64,000 bases of DNA from Halodesulfovibrio sp. MK-HDV (GTDB lineage: Bacteria > Desulfobacterota > Desulfovibrionia > Desulfovibrionales > Desulfovibrionaceae): NCBI RefSeq assembly GCF_009914765.1, contig NZ_WYDS01000016.1:62001-126000 (forward strand), written 5' to 3'. A program made the position numbers and the translations under genes. Below are positions 6,566 to 15,836 of this stretch, piece after piece; positions within the stretch are counted from its first letter, which is position 1; the number at the start of each line of letters is the position of its first letter. The notes beneath the pieces are model-generated. The model did not search any database and had not been told where the DNA came from. It saw nothing but the letters and a program-made list of their open reading frames with translations.

Positions 6566-7471
6566 TTATGTAACTCTGTCAACAATGTACTGGGCAAGCC
6601 TACGCAAAAACTGTGCTTCTGCCCCGTCATACACTGCGATCTGCGCTACCGCATCATCTGTCAGTGCCTGAGCAAGCTCACGGCTTTTGTCAATACCAAG
6701 CATACTTGGGTATGTATTTTTACCCTGCTCAATATCGCTGCCTACTGGCTTTCCAAGTTCTTCTTCAGTTCCGGTTTCGTCTAAAATATCATCTACAATC
6801 TGAAACGCTGCACCAATGTTTGCGCCGTAAGTACGAATGCGATCCAGATCTTCTGTGCTGGCACCACCCAAAATCGCACCGCTCTCACAAGAGCATCGAA
6901 TCAGGGCACCAGTTTTCATTGCGTGCATTGTCTGCAATTCTTCAAGCGAAACATCATCACGGCCAGTAAAATCCATATCGAGCTGCTGTCCACCGACCAT
7001 ACCGCCGGAACCAGCCGCAGTAGCCATAGTGTTCAGAGCAGCCAAAACGGAAGCAGCTGGAATATTCTTCACTGTTTCTGTCATCAGAACAAAAGCTTCT
7101 GTTAACAGCCCGTCGCCAGCAAGAATCGCTGTAGCTTCGTCGAAAGCTTTATGGTTGGACGGCTTACCACGACGCAAATCATCGTCGTCCATTGCTGGCA
7201 GATCATCGTGTACAAGCGAGTAAGAATGGATGCACTCAATGGCGGAAGCAAACGACATAACCTGCTCTTTCTTTGCGCCAAACATAGCCGCAACAGCAAT
7301 ACACAGCACGGGACGCAACCGCTTGCCACCAGCAAGTAAGCTGTACTCCATAGAATCCAGTAATCGCTGTGGAATATTTCTATTGTGCAGACAGGTCGAA
7401 AGGTAGTTTTCAACAGAAGCAGCCTCAGTCTTCAGCACGGATTTAAACTCCTGCACACTCATCATCGTCAT
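6566..7471 (-). CDS. ispA: Polyprenyl (farnesyl/geranylgeranyl) diphosphate synthase
   Basis: About 301 residues of the trans-prenyl-chain synthase family, which condenses isopentenyl diphosphate with allylic diphosphates for quinone and undecaprenyl lipid synthesis. The first Asp-rich motif is HDDLPAMDDDDLRRG and the second is FQIVDDILDETG, both magnesium-binding. An in-frame GTG at 7483 touches the xseB stop but has no ribosome site; the ATG at 7471 has AGGTGG nine bases upstream and is preferred. The exact product length (C10, C15 or C20) cannot be fixed from what I see. It lies between xseB and dxs, the common bacterial arrangement. Confidence 0.92.
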   Translation of the reverse strand: MTMMSVQEFKSVLKTEAASVENYLSTCLHNRNIPQRLLDSMEYSLLAGGKRLRPVLCIAVAAMFGAKKEQVMSFASAIECIHSYSLVHDDLPAMDDDDLRRGKPSNHKAFDEATAILAGDGLLTEAFVLMTETVKNIPAASVLAALNTMATAAGSGGMVGGQQLDMDFTGRDDVSLEELQTMHAMKTGALIRCSCESGAILGGASTEDLDRIRTYGANIGAAFQIVDDILDETGTEEELGKPVGSDIEQGKNTYPSMLGIDKSRELAQALTDDAVAQIAVYDGAEAQFLRRLAQYIVDRVT

Positions 7472-7483
7472 TCTCTGTTCCAC

Positions 7484-7723
7484 CTAGTCTGCTATGGTTG
7501 CAACGGTTGTTTCTTCTTCAAACGGAGCTTCGCCTTCTTCTGTGAAAAGGCGGATTTCATTACGGGCATTCTCAAGTTGCGTACGACATTCTTTAGAAAG
7601 CGTCATGCCTTCCTTATACAATGCTACGCTTTTTTCCAAAGCAAGTTCACCATTTTCTAAAGAATCAACAATGGCCTGAAGTCGCTTTAACTGCGTTTCA
7701 AAATTTTTCTTTTTTACTGCCAT
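7484..7723 (-). CDS. xseB: Exodeoxyribonuclease VII small subunit
   Basis: A 79-residue helical protein with the XseB pattern: [20 protein letters not shown], then [19 protein letters not shown]. Several copies bind each XseA to make exonuclease VII, which degrades single-stranded DNA from both ends. It directly abuts ispA (its stop codon lies 12 bases before the ispA ATG) and is separated from xseA only by the M23 peptidase gene. The acidic C-terminal tail is normal for the family. Confidence 0.93.
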   Translation of the reverse strand: MAVKKKNFETQLKRLQAIVDSLENGELALEKSVALYKEGMTLSKECRTQLENARNEIRLFTEEGEAPFEEETTVATIAD

Positions 7724-7734
7724 GAGTTACTCTC

Positions 7735-8592
7735 TTATTTCTTTTCTGAGAAAAGCGGAATCGGGTCAACAGCCACACCTGAAACATTCAATCCAAAATG
7801 CAGATGCGGTCCTGTTACACGGCCAGTTGCTCCAACCTTACCGATGACCTGCCCTTTTTTAACAGTTTCGCCTTCACGCACAAGCACTTTTGACATGTGA
7901 AAGTACATGCTCACAACGCCCTGCCCGTGATCAATATAAATAGATTGGCCGGAAAAAAAATGCGGGATAGCAATGCGCACCATGCCGTCTGCACATGCCT
8001 TAATCGGTGTTCCCTTTTTTCCACGCAAATCAATACCGCTATGCGGCTGACGCGGTTTACCATTAAAAAAGCGTTGAACACCAAACTCACTGCTTATACC
8101 ACCGGGGATAGGACGAAGAAAATCAGCATCCCACATACGCTCAGCAGCAAGGGATTCCATCATGCTTCGAACCGTTGCCCGCTCTGCGTAATGTCTATCC
8201 AAACTCTTCTTGCTCAACTCAACATATTTTCTGTCTACTTTAAGATGCTGCTCACGGTATTTTTTGTGTTCTACCGGAATAGTACGGGAGACAGTATTAA
8301 CACCCGCCGGAGTTTCTTCCACAGCAGAAATTTGGAGCGTCTTCTTCGCAAAATCACGAGGGAGCGATACCAAGGCTACGCCCTTATACTCGTTGTCAGT
8401 TTTTACGACAGAGATAGAAATATTTTTATCGCCCCACGTTACCTTAACAGGGGCTTGGGCATCTGCATGCACTGTGACAAGAAATGCCCTGCCGTTCATA
8501 GCACTTTCTGGTAAATCAATGCGGAGTGCCCCCAATGCCGGAACAGCACTGAGCAGAACAAAACAGATCAATAAAACAACACGACGAATCAT
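7735..8592 (-). CDS. M23 family (LytM-type) metallopeptidase, exported
   Basis: A 285-residue protein with an N-terminal signal peptide (RRVVLLICFVLLSAVPALG), a beta-rich middle domain of about 100 residues, a Lys/Arg-rich helical linker and a C-terminal LytM/M23 domain. The zinc motifs are intact: HSGIDL supplies His and Asp, and HLHFGL supplies the remaining His ligands. It is therefore probably an active peptidoglycan endopeptidase acting in the periplasm. It is inserted between xseA and xseB, and its ATG overlaps the xseA stop by 4 bases (ATGA), so it is co-translated with xseA although unrelated in function. Confidence 0.9.
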   Translation of the reverse strand: MIRRVVLLICFVLLSAVPALGALRIDLPESAMNGRAFLVTVHADAQAPVKVTWGDKNISISVVKTDNEYKGVALVSLPRDFAKKTLQISAVEETPAGVNTVSRTIPVEHKKYREQHLKVDRKYVELSKKSLDRHYAERATVRSMMESLAAERMWDADFLRPIPGGISSEFGVQRFFNGKPRQPHSGIDLRGKKGTPIKACADGMVRIAIPHFFSGQSIYIDHGQGVVSMYFHMSKVLVREGETVKKGQVIGKVGATGRVTGPHLHFGLNVSGVAVDPIPLFSEKK

Positions 8593-9989
8593 CCTTCACT
8601 CCCATTTTTTTCCATTGAGTTAACCTGTACGCCCACAGAACCATCTGCAACCATCACGTTCAGGTGCTCACCCTTTGCAACGTCATCGACGCTGCGAACA
8701 AATTTACCATCAGCTTTTTGTACCAGACTGTATCCTCGCTCCAACGGTTTACGCGGATCAAGGCTTTCCAACATAATAGCTGCACGATCAAGTGAACGTT
8801 CCGCAGTTGTAAGCATTCCGTCACCTGCCCATTGCAGTCGGCTTTCCAAGCTATGCACTTTCTGCAATTGGTAGCTTATTGCATCTTCACCAAACGCTCG
8901 CTTAATTCGCTCTTCGCTGTATTTTACAACACGCTCAGTATGTTCCAGCTTCAGCGTCATAGCCCTATCGAGACGATCGGTCAGTCCGACAAACTGCTCA
9001 TCCAGACGCCCTAAACGCTGCACAGGTGACAGCCAGCCGAGCCCACGTTCGAGAGTACTCAAGCTATGCTCTTTTGTACCCAGTTGATGTTCCATCTTAC
9101 GAGCCAGTCGAATCTCAAGTTCATCAAGAGATTGAATCAACATGGAACGTTCAGGCCACAGCAACTGAGCGGCATGGCTTGGTGTGGCAGCGCGGACATC
9201 CGCAGTCATATCAGCGATAGTAGTATCGACTTCATGTCCCACACCAGCAATAACTGGAATTTTAGAACCAAAAATTTTTTCAGCAAGCGTTTCATCATTA
9301 AACGCCCACAAATCTTCAATAGAACCACCACCACGAATGAGCACGATAACATCTGCCCATTCCTCAGCGTTGATCTTATCCATCTGCTTTACAAGCTGCC
9401 CTGCAGCAAGATCGCCCTGCACCAAGGCAGGATAGATACGAATCTGGGCACCCCAGCCACGGGCACCGGATATGCGCAAAAAGTCCTGTATCGCCGCACC
9501 GGACGGAGCCGTAATAACAGCTACTTTCTCAGGGTGATACGGCAACGAACGTTTTCGCATGGATTCAAAGAATCCTTTTGCGCTCAGCTTTTTCTTCAGC
9601 TCTTCAAATTCCATAAAGAGCTTACCGAGCCCAACATCCTGCGCCAGCTCAACAACCAGTTGATAGCTACCGCGCGGCGGGTACACGTTCAGTCTGCCAG
9701 CGCACATAATCTCGGTACCATTTTGCATAGTACGGGCAAGACTAGGACGCGGGCCATCCTCAAAAACTTCACCAGTAAGGGGATCGAACCGCTCATCGCC
9801 GCGTTGGTTCCCCTTAAACCAGACGCAGTTCAGCACCGCGTCCGTGTCTTTGAGAGAAAAATACATATGACCGGAAGCTGGACGCGAAAGGTTAGACACC
9901 TGACCGCGTACCCACACAAACGGAAATGCACCCTCAAGAGTCTTCTTAAGGGCGTCTGTTAATTCTCGGACTGTAAAAATCTGGCTCAT
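8589..9989 (-). CDS. xseA: Exodeoxyribonuclease VII large subunit
   Basis: A 466-residue catalytic subunit. It opens with an OB-fold (SQIFTVRELTDALKKTLEG, then WVRGQVSNLSRPASGHMYFSLKD), continues with the conserved catalytic domain (VITAPSGAAIQDFLRI, then DVIVLIRGGGSIEDLWAFNDE, then PVIAGVGHEVDTTIADMTAD), and ends in a long coiled coil and the ERGYSLV motif. The ATG at 9989 is preferred over an upstream in-frame start at 10043, because it gives the family start MSQIF and has GGAGG eight bases upstream. That ribosome site lies at the edge of a GC-rich repeat element (10010-10064). Confidence 0.95.
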   Translation of the reverse strand: MSQIFTVRELTDALKKTLEGAFPFVWVRGQVSNLSRPASGHMYFSLKDTDAVLNCVWFKGNQRGDERFDPLTGEVFEDGPRPSLARTMQNGTEIMCAGRLNVYPPRGSYQLVVELAQDVGLGKLFMEFEELKKKLSAKGFFESMRKRSLPYHPEKVAVITAPSGAAIQDFLRISGARGWGAQIRIYPALVQGDLAAGQLVKQMDKINAEEWADVIVLIRGGGSIEDLWAFNDETLAEKIFGSKIPVIAGVGHEVDTTIADMTADVRAATPSHAAQLLWPERSMLIQSLDELEIRLARKMEHQLGTKEHSLSTLERGLGWLSPVQRLGRLDEQFVGLTDRLDRAMTLKLEHTERVVKYSEERIKRAFGEDAISYQLQKVHSLESRLQWAGDGMLTTAERSLDRAAIMLESLDPRKPLERGYSLVQKADGKFVRSVDDVAKGEHLNVMVADGSVGVQVNSMEKNGSEG

Positions 9990-10009
9990 ACTATATTGCC
10001 TCCGGCGGG

Positions 10010-10064
10010 TCTCCGACGGGCAGGCTCCGCCTTGCATCCGCAAAGGGACACTGTCCCCTTGACC
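10010..10064 (+). repeat. GC-rich dispersed-type repeat element, copy A
   Basis: Begins TCTCCGACGGGCA, passes through CCTTGCATCCGCAA and ends GGACACTGTCCCCTTGAC. Reverse-complementing 10160-10213 gives the same order of blocks: TCTCCGAGGGGCA, CCCTGCACCCGCAA, GGGACGCCCTCTTGAC. Both contain small internal palindromes, such as GGGACACTGTCCC. It resembles a dispersed palindromic element rather than coding DNA. Confidence 0.6.
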
Positions 10065-10159
10065 CCAATTAGGCGAGGCTTTTTAGACATTCATACAATA
10101 GAAATACGTTAAACACTAAAGAGGCTGTACTACCACAAACTAACTCTAACATAAACGCA

Positions 10160-10213
10160 GTCAAGAGGGCGTCCCTCTTGCGGGTGCAGGGCAGCGCCCT
10201 TGCCCCTCGGAGA
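10160..10213 (-). repeat. GC-rich dispersed-type repeat element, copy B (inverted)
   Basis: Inverted relative of copy A with roughly three quarters of positions matching by eye. Contains its own dyads (AGAGGGCGTCCCTCT and AGGGCAGCGCCCT). The adjoining GCCGTCGGGGAC (10214-10225) may belong to it. Composition is much richer in GC than the flanking DNA. Confidence 0.6.
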
Positions 10214-10230
10214 GCCGTCGGGGACTTCTG

Positions 10231-10275
10231 CTAGAAAAACGCTCCTGCTGCGCATAGGCGCAACAGGAGCATTAT
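10231..10275 (-). terminator. Terminator of the ispG-proS operon
   Basis: On the minus strand GCTCCTGTTGCGCC pairs with the GCGCAGCAGGAGC region and is followed by GTTTTT. It lies about 90 bases after the proS stop. Confidence 0.8.
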
Positions 10276-10363
10276 TATTTACTCAGGTAACAGCTAGCAG
10301 GTACTGGTTCTGCTTACTGCGCAAGTAAGTCAGAGAGTAGATGCATAGACGGGGAACGACGAA

Positions 10364-12091
10364 CTAAGCGATGTTCCACCCTGCGTATACTTTCTCTTTC
10401 CATTCTTTGAAAGCTTCTGCGAAGCCTTCAACAGGAAGTTCGGTTTTTTCACCGGTGCGACGATCTTTAGCTTCTAGGATGCCATTTTTAAGACCACGGC
10501 CACCAACTACAATCTGCATTGGAATACCGATGAGGTCAGCATCTTTAAACTTAACGCCTGGACGCTCTTTACGGTCATCAACGAGTACGTCGAGACCCTG
10601 CTCTTTCAGGAATGTGTAGATTTCATCTACCTTGTCGTTCACTTCGTCACTCTTAATGTCGAGGTTTACAACAAGTGCTTCGAAAGGAGCAAGCGGAGGC
10701 GGGAAGCATATACCGTTTTCGTCATGGTTCTGCTCAATACAGGAAGCAACAACACGGGAAACACCGATGCCGTAACAGCCCATGAGCATAACTTTATCTT
10801 TGCCGTTCTCATCAAGGAAAGTACAGCCAAGAGTTTCAGAGTATTTGGTACCAAGCTTAAATACGTGACCAACTTCGATGCCTTTAGTAAGGGCAATTTC
10901 TTTGCCACACTTAGGACATACGTCGTTTTCGGTAATAACGCGAAGGTCTGCGTAACCGGTAAGCTCAACATCACGCTTCAGACAAACATGTTTGAGGTGT
11001 GCATCCGCTTTGTTTGCACCAACAACCCAATCAGTAGCCAAACGTAATTCATTATCTGCGTAGATACGTTTTACGTTTAGTTTCACAGGACCTGCGAAAC
11101 CAACTGGAGCATCGGTCCATTCACGAACCTGCTCTGGAGTTGCCATCTCAAGAGTATCTGCCTGAATCAGGTTTTTGAGTTTAACATCGTTAAGCTCTCT
11201 GTCACCACGAACAAGCGCAACAACAGGTTCACCGTCTGCATCAAAAAGAAGAGTCTTGATGAATGCAGTTGCAGGTACATTAAGGAAGTTTGAAACTTCT
11301 TCAATCGTATGTGCGTTCGGGGTAGAAATCTCTTCCATAGGAGTCTCGAGTGCTTCGCACTCTTCACCAGAGCACAGAATTTCTGCACGTTCTACGTTTG
11401 CTGCATAAGAACAAGAGTCACATACTACAATAGTATCTTCGCCTGTTTCTGCAAGCACCATAAATTCGTGAGAGAAACTGCCGCCGATGGAGCCGCTGTC
11501 TGCTTCAACCGGACGGTACTCAAGTCCCATACGGGTGAAAATAGCGTTGTACGCTGCGTACATGGCATCGTAGCTTTCATCCAGACCTTCTTGGTCTTTA
11601 TCGAAAGAATAAGCATCTTTCATGATGAACTCACGGCCACGCATAAGACCGAAACGAGGACGAACCTCATCGCGGAATTTAGTCTGAATCTGGTACAGAT
11701 TCATAGGCAGCTGACGGTATGAACGTACTTCGCCACGCACGATATCAGTAATAACTTCTTCGTGTGTTGGTCCAAGACAGTATTCACGGTTGTGACGGTC
11801 TCTCAGACGAAGTAATTCTTTGCCATAAAAGTCCCAGCGTCCAGATTCCTGCCACAAATCGGCAGGCTGCACCATTGGCATACTCACTTCGTTACCGCCA
11901 GCTTTGTCCATTTCTTCACGGACAATAGCAGCAGCCTTAGTGATGGAACGTAAACCAAGCGGCATGTATGTATAGATACCGGATGTAAGTTTACGGATCA
12001 TACCCGCACGGGTAAGCAGCTTATGACTGACAACTTCAGCGTCAGCAGGTGCTTCCTTAAGCGTAGGAATGTAGAAACGACTCCAGCGCAT
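10364..12091 (-). CDS. proS: Prolyl-tRNA synthetase
   Basis: A 575-residue class II aminoacyl-tRNA synthetase that charges tRNA-Pro. It has the bacterial (ProS type 1) architecture. The catalytic core is at both ends of the N-terminal half, with motif 2 [21 protein letters not shown] and motif 3 near GCYGIGVSR. An editing (INS) domain of about 180 residues is inserted between motifs 2 and 3, including a CDSC/CPKC zinc-like pair and the [21 protein letters not shown] block. The C-terminal anticodon-binding domain ends in [11 protein letters not shown]. It starts 2 bases after ispG stops, a two-gene operon. Confidence 0.97.
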   Translation of the reverse strand: MRWSRFYIPTLKEAPADAEVVSHKLLTRAGMIRKLTSGIYTYMPLGLRSITKAAAIVREEMDKAGGNEVSMPMVQPADLWQESGRWDFYGKELLRLRDRHNREYCLGPTHEEVITDIVRGEVRSYRQLPMNLYQIQTKFRDEVRPRFGLMRGREFIMKDAYSFDKDQEGLDESYDAMYAAYNAIFTRMGLEYRPVEADSGSIGGSFSHEFMVLAETGEDTIVVCDSCSYAANVERAEILCSGEECEALETPMEEISTPNAHTIEEVSNFLNVPATAFIKTLLFDADGEPVVALVRGDRELNDVKLKNLIQADTLEMATPEQVREWTDAPVGFAGPVKLNVKRIYADNELRLATDWVVGANKADAHLKHVCLKRDVELTGYADLRVITENDVCPKCGKEIALTKGIEVGHVFKLGTKYSETLGCTFLDENGKDKVMLMGCYGIGVSRVVASCIEQNHDENGICFPPPLAPFEALVVNLDIKSDEVNDKVDEIYTFLKEQGLDVLVDDRKERPGVKFKDADLIGIPMQIVVGGRGLKNGILEAKDRRTGEKTELPVEGFAEAFKEWKEKVYAGWNIA

Positions 12092-12093
12092 AG

Positions 12094-13173
12094 CTATCCT
12101 TTATTTCGTTCTATAAGAAAATTATCTAATTCTTCCATAAAAGCGTTAAGCAAATTTGCTCCGCCTTTTACCGTTCTAATAACTTTTCCTTTACGGAAAA
12201 TAATGCCTTTATCTCTGCCACCGGCAATACCGATATCAGCCTCGCGAGCTTCGCCCGGCCCGTTAACAACGCAACCCATAACGGCAACTTTGATCGGGTC
12301 GACAACGCCCTCAAGACGTTTTTCAACGACTTCAACAAGATTAATAAGACCGATTTCGGTTCTACCGCATGTTGGGCAAGAAATAATCTCCGGTCCACGA
12401 TTACGTAAACCAAGAGCGCGCAAAAGTTCCCAAGCGACAGTCATCTCCTGAACAGGATCGTCCGTCAGGGAAACGCGCAAAGTATCACCAATGCCCTGCC
12501 AGAGCAATACACCAAGACCTACTGAAGATTTTATTGCGCCACGTAACAAAGTGCCAGCTTCTGTTACGCCGATGTGCAAAGGATAATCGCATCTGCCAGC
12601 GAGTAACCTGTAGGAATCAATTGTGTGCAGTACTGAGGAAGACTTCAAAGAAATCTTGGTGTTATAAAATTCACGTTTTTCGAGCATGGCAACATGGTGC
12701 ATAGCACTTTCTACCATTGCTTCAGGAGTTGGACCACCAAATTTGTCCAATAATGCTTTCTCTACAGAGCCGCTGTTGACTCCAACTCTGATAGCAGCAT
12801 TATGTGCTTTAGCAGCATCTACCACTTTATCCACGTTTGACGCGCCGCCAATGTTACCCGGGTTAATGCGCAACGCATCAACACCAGCTTCCAACGACTT
12901 GATTGCCAGCCTGTGGTCAAAATGAATATCAGCAATAAGAGGAACAGAAACCTGCTCCTTAATTCGAGAAATTGCCCATGCTGCCTGCTCATCAAGAACT
13001 GCAACACGTACGAGTTCGCACCCGCCTACTACAAGTTCTTCAATCTGAGCAACGGTTGACTCTACGTCGCGAGTATCTGTGTTAGTCATGCTCTGCACAA
13101 CCACGGGATGCTCACTACCGATTTTAAGTGACCCTACGGTCACTTCCCGAGTCTTTCTTCTTTCTAAGGACAT
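12094..13173 (-). CDS. ispG: 4-hydroxy-3-methylbut-2-en-1-yl diphosphate synthase
   Basis: A 359-residue [4Fe-4S] enzyme of the MEP pathway (GcpE). It reductively opens the cyclic diphosphate to HMBPP. The N-terminal TIM barrel begins [15 protein letters not shown] and contains [13 protein letters not shown] and [12 protein letters not shown]. The cluster domain has three cysteines in SCPTCGRTE and [11 protein letters not shown]. This is the short bacterial form without the extra middle domain. It lies directly upstream of proS and near ispA and dxs, so three isoprenoid genes fall in one 8.6 kb block. Electrons probably come from ferredoxin or flavodoxin, as is usual for the family. Confidence 0.97.
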   Translation of the reverse strand: MSLERRKTREVTVGSLKIGSEHPVVVQSMTNTDTRDVESTVAQIEELVVGGCELVRVAVLDEQAAWAISRIKEQVSVPLIADIHFDHRLAIKSLEAGVDALRINPGNIGGASNVDKVVDAAKAHNAAIRVGVNSGSVEKALLDKFGGPTPEAMVESAMHHVAMLEKREFYNTKISLKSSSVLHTIDSYRLLAGRCDYPLHIGVTEAGTLLRGAIKSSVGLGVLLWQGIGDTLRVSLTDDPVQEMTVAWELLRALGLRNRGPEIISCPTCGRTEIGLINLVEVVEKRLEGVVDPIKVAVMGCVVNGPGEAREADIGIAGGRDKGIIFRKGKVIRTVKGGANLLNAFMEELDNFLIERNKG

Positions 13174-13578
13174 AGCTTCCTTTTACTCCTTCCTATGCAG
13201 GGCTGTTCAAAAACAAACACGTTGTTATGCTTACGCGTATTTCTATCTGCGCTTTCAGGGTTGTTTTATCTTTTAATCTCATGCTTTCGGCAGCAACAAT
13301 CGGCGTCATCGTTTGAAAAATAAATGTAACGTAACAAATACGTCAGCAACTCACTTTCCCCCCGCCTTACACTATACAACAAGCTTGCGAAAACAGTTGA
13401 TTGTAATCAAAAAAACAACCCAATGACAGAAATACAAAAGCTTACAAAAAAAACAACTGTTCTATTTTACATGCTCTGCTTTACTATCGTAATTTCCCAA
13501 GGAATGTTTCAAAAACAATTCATCTTCATTACTGCATTTCATATGGCAAGCCAAGCGTAATGCCATGATGATTTTGTA

Positions 13579-13606
13579 TTGACAAAACAGGACTGAATAC
13601 TATTAT
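13579..13606 (+). promoter_or_regulatory. Sigma-70 promoter for the znuACB leader
   Basis: Perfect -35 TTGACA at 13579-13584, a 16-base spacer, and -10 TATTAT at 13601-13606. Transcription would start near 13613, about 300 bases before znuA. No obvious Zur box is visible over it. Confidence 0.7.
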
Positions 13607-13647
13607 CAGGGTAATTCTTCTGTGGATTAAAACACAATAAGGAAGAT

Positions 13648-13692
13648 ATGTTATTTCCACTTGTCTTCAATCTTACGCTTGAAGACTTATAG
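13648..13692 (+). CDS. Possible 14-residue leader peptide upstream of znuA
   Basis: A mini open frame, MLFPLVFNLTLEDL, with AAGGAAG close upstream of the ATG, begins about 35 bases after the predicted start of transcription. Its codons overlap a perfect 8 bp hairpin: GTCTTCAA (13663-13670) with TTGAAGAC (13679-13686). This could be an attenuation-type leader, or the hairpin alone may matter and the frame be incidental. It has no metal-binding residues. Low confidence. Confidence 0.25.
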   Translation: MLFPLVFNLTLEDL

Positions 13693-13912
13693 GGTTCACA
13701 AGCAAGTTACTAAAGTCGTACTCACGGCTATCACGTAAAGCATGAACCGGCACAAAGCCATCAACCACAGGAGGCAACACATATTTTAGTCATCAATACT
13801 AGAGTTATAGGTTCTAGCTCCACATTGCCTTGTACCTGAAAAATACGTTACAATACGCTAACCATTTGAGCCAACAATCTTTTTAATTCCCTACACCTGA
13901 AAGTGAGCCCAT

Positions 13913-15007
13913 ATGCAGTTATATAAAAAAGGATTAGTATTTCTATTTCTTGCACTTTTGTTTCCCATTCCGTTCACAGGTACAGCATTGGCGAAAAAGC
14001 CTGTTGTGTTTGTCAGCATTCTTCCACAAAAATATTTCGTTGAACAAATCGCAGGTGACACTGTTGATGTAGAAGTAATGGTTATGCCCGGTGCAAGCCC
14101 CGCTACATACGAACCTCGACCTCTTCAGATGGCTATGCTCGCCAAGGCTGATGTGTACCTTGCCATTGGTGTGCCGTTTGAACGCACATGGCTTCCACGT
14201 ATTAAGGCGACAAACCCCAACCTTACTATTGTTCATCTAGACAAAAAACTACGCAAGCTTCCCATGGCCGCAAATCCAATGGAGATTGATGCCAGCCCAC
14301 GCGGAGCGATTCTGCACGACTATCGAGAAACAGAGGCTGAACGCGAAGTACATGGCACCAAAGACGAGCATGAACATCATGCTACCGAAGATGAACATGA
14401 ACATCACGCTACTGAAAGCGAACATGAACACCACGCTGCCGAAACCGGACACAAAGAGCACGAAGATCACGACCATGCCGGACATGAAAAACATGATCAT
14501 GCCAACATGCTCGATCCGCACGTATGGCTTTCTCCACGCTGGGTAAAAACAATGGCAAAGCCAATACGTTTATCCATAAGCAAAATCGCACCGGAACACG
14601 CCAAGCAGTACCGCATTAATACACGAGCATTCACTAAGAGACTGGACGAACTGGATGAAGAAATTCATACAATCTTTAAACCAATTCCGGCAGAAAAACG
14701 TGTATTCATGACCTTCCATCCGTCGTGGGGCTATTACGCCATGACCTACAACCTTATTCAGATTCCAATTGAGTTTGAAGGTAAATCGCCGACACCAAAA
14801 ACTCTTGAGCAGATTATATCCATTGCAAAAAAACGAAATCTTAAAACTATTTTTATACAACCTCAATTTTCACAATCAAGCGCAACAACAATTGCAAATT
14901 CAATTGACGGTACCGTAATCGTGGTCAACCCGCTTGCTGAAAACTGGGAAGAAAACTTACGCGATGTTTCTAAAAAACTCGCAGCATCATTTATCCTCTT
15001 TGAGTAG
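13913..15007 (+). CDS. znuA: Zinc ABC transporter substrate-binding protein
   Basis: A 364-residue cluster A-I metal-binding protein of the periplasm. Residues 1-28 form a signal peptide ending TALA. The mature protein begins KKPVVFVSILPQKYFVEQIAGD and has the family blocks MVMPGASPATYEPRPLQM and LDPHVWLSP, with metal-ligand histidines in the latter and in MTFHPSWGYY. Between them (about residues 145-200) is a long His/Asp/Glu-rich loop, typical of zinc rather than manganese binders, made of three 9-residue DEHEHHATE-like repeats plus a degenerate tail. It starts the znuA-znuC-znuB operon, 2 bases before znuC. Confidence 0.9.
   Translation: MQLYKKGLVFLFLALLFPIPFTGTALAKKPVVFVSILPQKYFVEQIAGDTVDVEVMVMPGASPATYEPRPLQMAMLAKADVYLAIGVPFERTWLPRIKATNPNLTIVHLDKKLRKLPMAANPMEIDASPRGAILHDYRETEAEREVHGTKDEHEHHATEDEHEHHATESEHEHHAAETGHKEHEDHDHAGHEKHDHANMLDPHVWLSPRWVKTMAKPIRLSISKIAPEHAKQYRINTRAFTKRLDELDEEIHTIFKPIPAEKRVFMTFHPSWGYYAMTYNLIQIPIEFEGKSPTPKTLEQIISIAKKRNLKTIFIQPQFSQSSATTIANSIDGTVIVVNPLAENWEENLRDVSKKLAASFILFE
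14363..14443 (+). repeat. Three tandem 27-base repeats encoding the ZnuA His loop
   Basis: Units at 14363-14389, 14390-14416 and 14417-14443 each encode a DEHEHHATE-like nonapeptide (residues 151-177). They differ mainly at third codon positions, so the repeat is kept at protein level. Such in-frame repeats can change in copy number. Confidence 0.8.
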
Positions 15008-15009
15008 TC

Positions 15010-15831
15010 ATGAACCAACCTGTTATCGACATATCTGGAATCACCTACAGCTACCCTGATACTTCACGCTTCAAAGTGTTGGACAACCTGAATTTCACGG
15101 TAACGCAAGGTGCGTACATAGCTATTTTGGGCCCTAACGGCGGCGGAAAAACAACGCTGCTCAAGTGCATTCTTGGGCTGTTGACTCCGCAATCCGGCAA
15201 TATCAAGGTCTTTGGAAGAAAACCATCGGAAAGCGTACGATATATTGGGTACGTTCCACAGTACGCCACAACAAAAGATTTGTTTCCGGCTACGCTTCTT
15301 GATGTTGTAATGATGGGCTCCATTACCAACCCGCTTCTTTTCCCGTTTTCAAGAAACCAGCGCCAGAAAAATGAAGCAAAGGCTGTTGATGCATTGCACA
15401 AAGTAGGTCTTGCTGGAAAAGAAAAAGAGAGGCTTTGCAATCTTTCCGGTGGACAACGACAACGCGTAATCGTGGCTCGGGCGCTTATGTCTGACCCGAA
15501 ACTTCTGCTTTTGGATGAACCAACCGCGAACTTTGATCCAAGCGGTAAGTTCTGCTTTTACGAATTCCTTGCAGAACTTCCGGACGACATTACAACCATA
15601 GTTGTAAGTCACGACATTTCTATTGCAGCATCACCGTTTACCGGCATCGCCGTTGTAAATCACAATCTGTCGTATCATGAAGGAAATGACCTTACTCCTG
15701 AGTTCCTTGCTCATCTATATGGAACACATGACAGCACATGCCCAATGGGTGCTTTTATGCATAATGTGCCGCAAATGCTTTCTTTCAAGCCTTTCTCTGA
15801 AACTACTAGTTCATCGGATTCTGAGGAATAA
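15010..15831 (+). CDS. znuC: Zinc ABC transporter ATP-binding protein
   Basis: A 273-residue ABC ATPase on the cytoplasmic face of the importer. Walker A is GPNGGGKTT, the Q-loop VGYVPQYA lies near residue 80, the signature is LSGGQRQRV, and Walker B is LLLDEPTANFD, followed by the switch histidine in VVSHD. The length and the DLFPATLLDVVMMG block match the metal (ZnuC/MntB) subgroup. It is between znuA and znuB, separated by 2 and 5 bases. The acidic, Ser-rich C-terminal tail of about 20 residues is longer than usual. Confidence 0.92.
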   Translation: MNQPVIDISGITYSYPDTSRFKVLDNLNFTVTQGAYIAILGPNGGGKTTLLKCILGLLTPQSGNIKVFGRKPSESVRYIGYVPQYATTKDLFPATLLDVVMMGSITNPLLFPFSRNQRQKNEAKAVDALHKVGLAGKEKERLCNLSGGQRQRVIVARALMSDPKLLLLDEPTANFDPSGKFCFYEFLAELPDDITTIVVSHDISIAASPFTGIAVVNHNLSYHEGNDLTPEFLAHLYGTHDSTCPMGAFMHNVPQMLSFKPFSETTSSSDSEE

Positions 15832-15836
15832 GTGTA

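Larger units (their letters stand above)
9990..10363. other. Intergenic region between proS and xseA with GC-rich repeats
   Basis: No gene seen. The region holds two inverted copies of a GC-rich element (10010-10064 and 10160-10213) around 95 AT-rich bases, and the proS terminator at 10231-10275. The remainder up to the proS stop shows nothing recognisable. Confidence 0.6.
13174..13912. other. Divergent intergenic region between ispG and znuA
   Basis: AT-rich, no full gene. The left part should hold the ispG promoter, which I could not place. The right part holds a strong sigma-70 promoter at 13579-13606 that would give znuA a leader of about 300 bases. The leader contains a 14-codon open frame with a hairpin inside it (13648-13692) and a second, weaker stem (GGTTCA at 13693, TGAACC at 13743). 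Confidence 0.6.
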
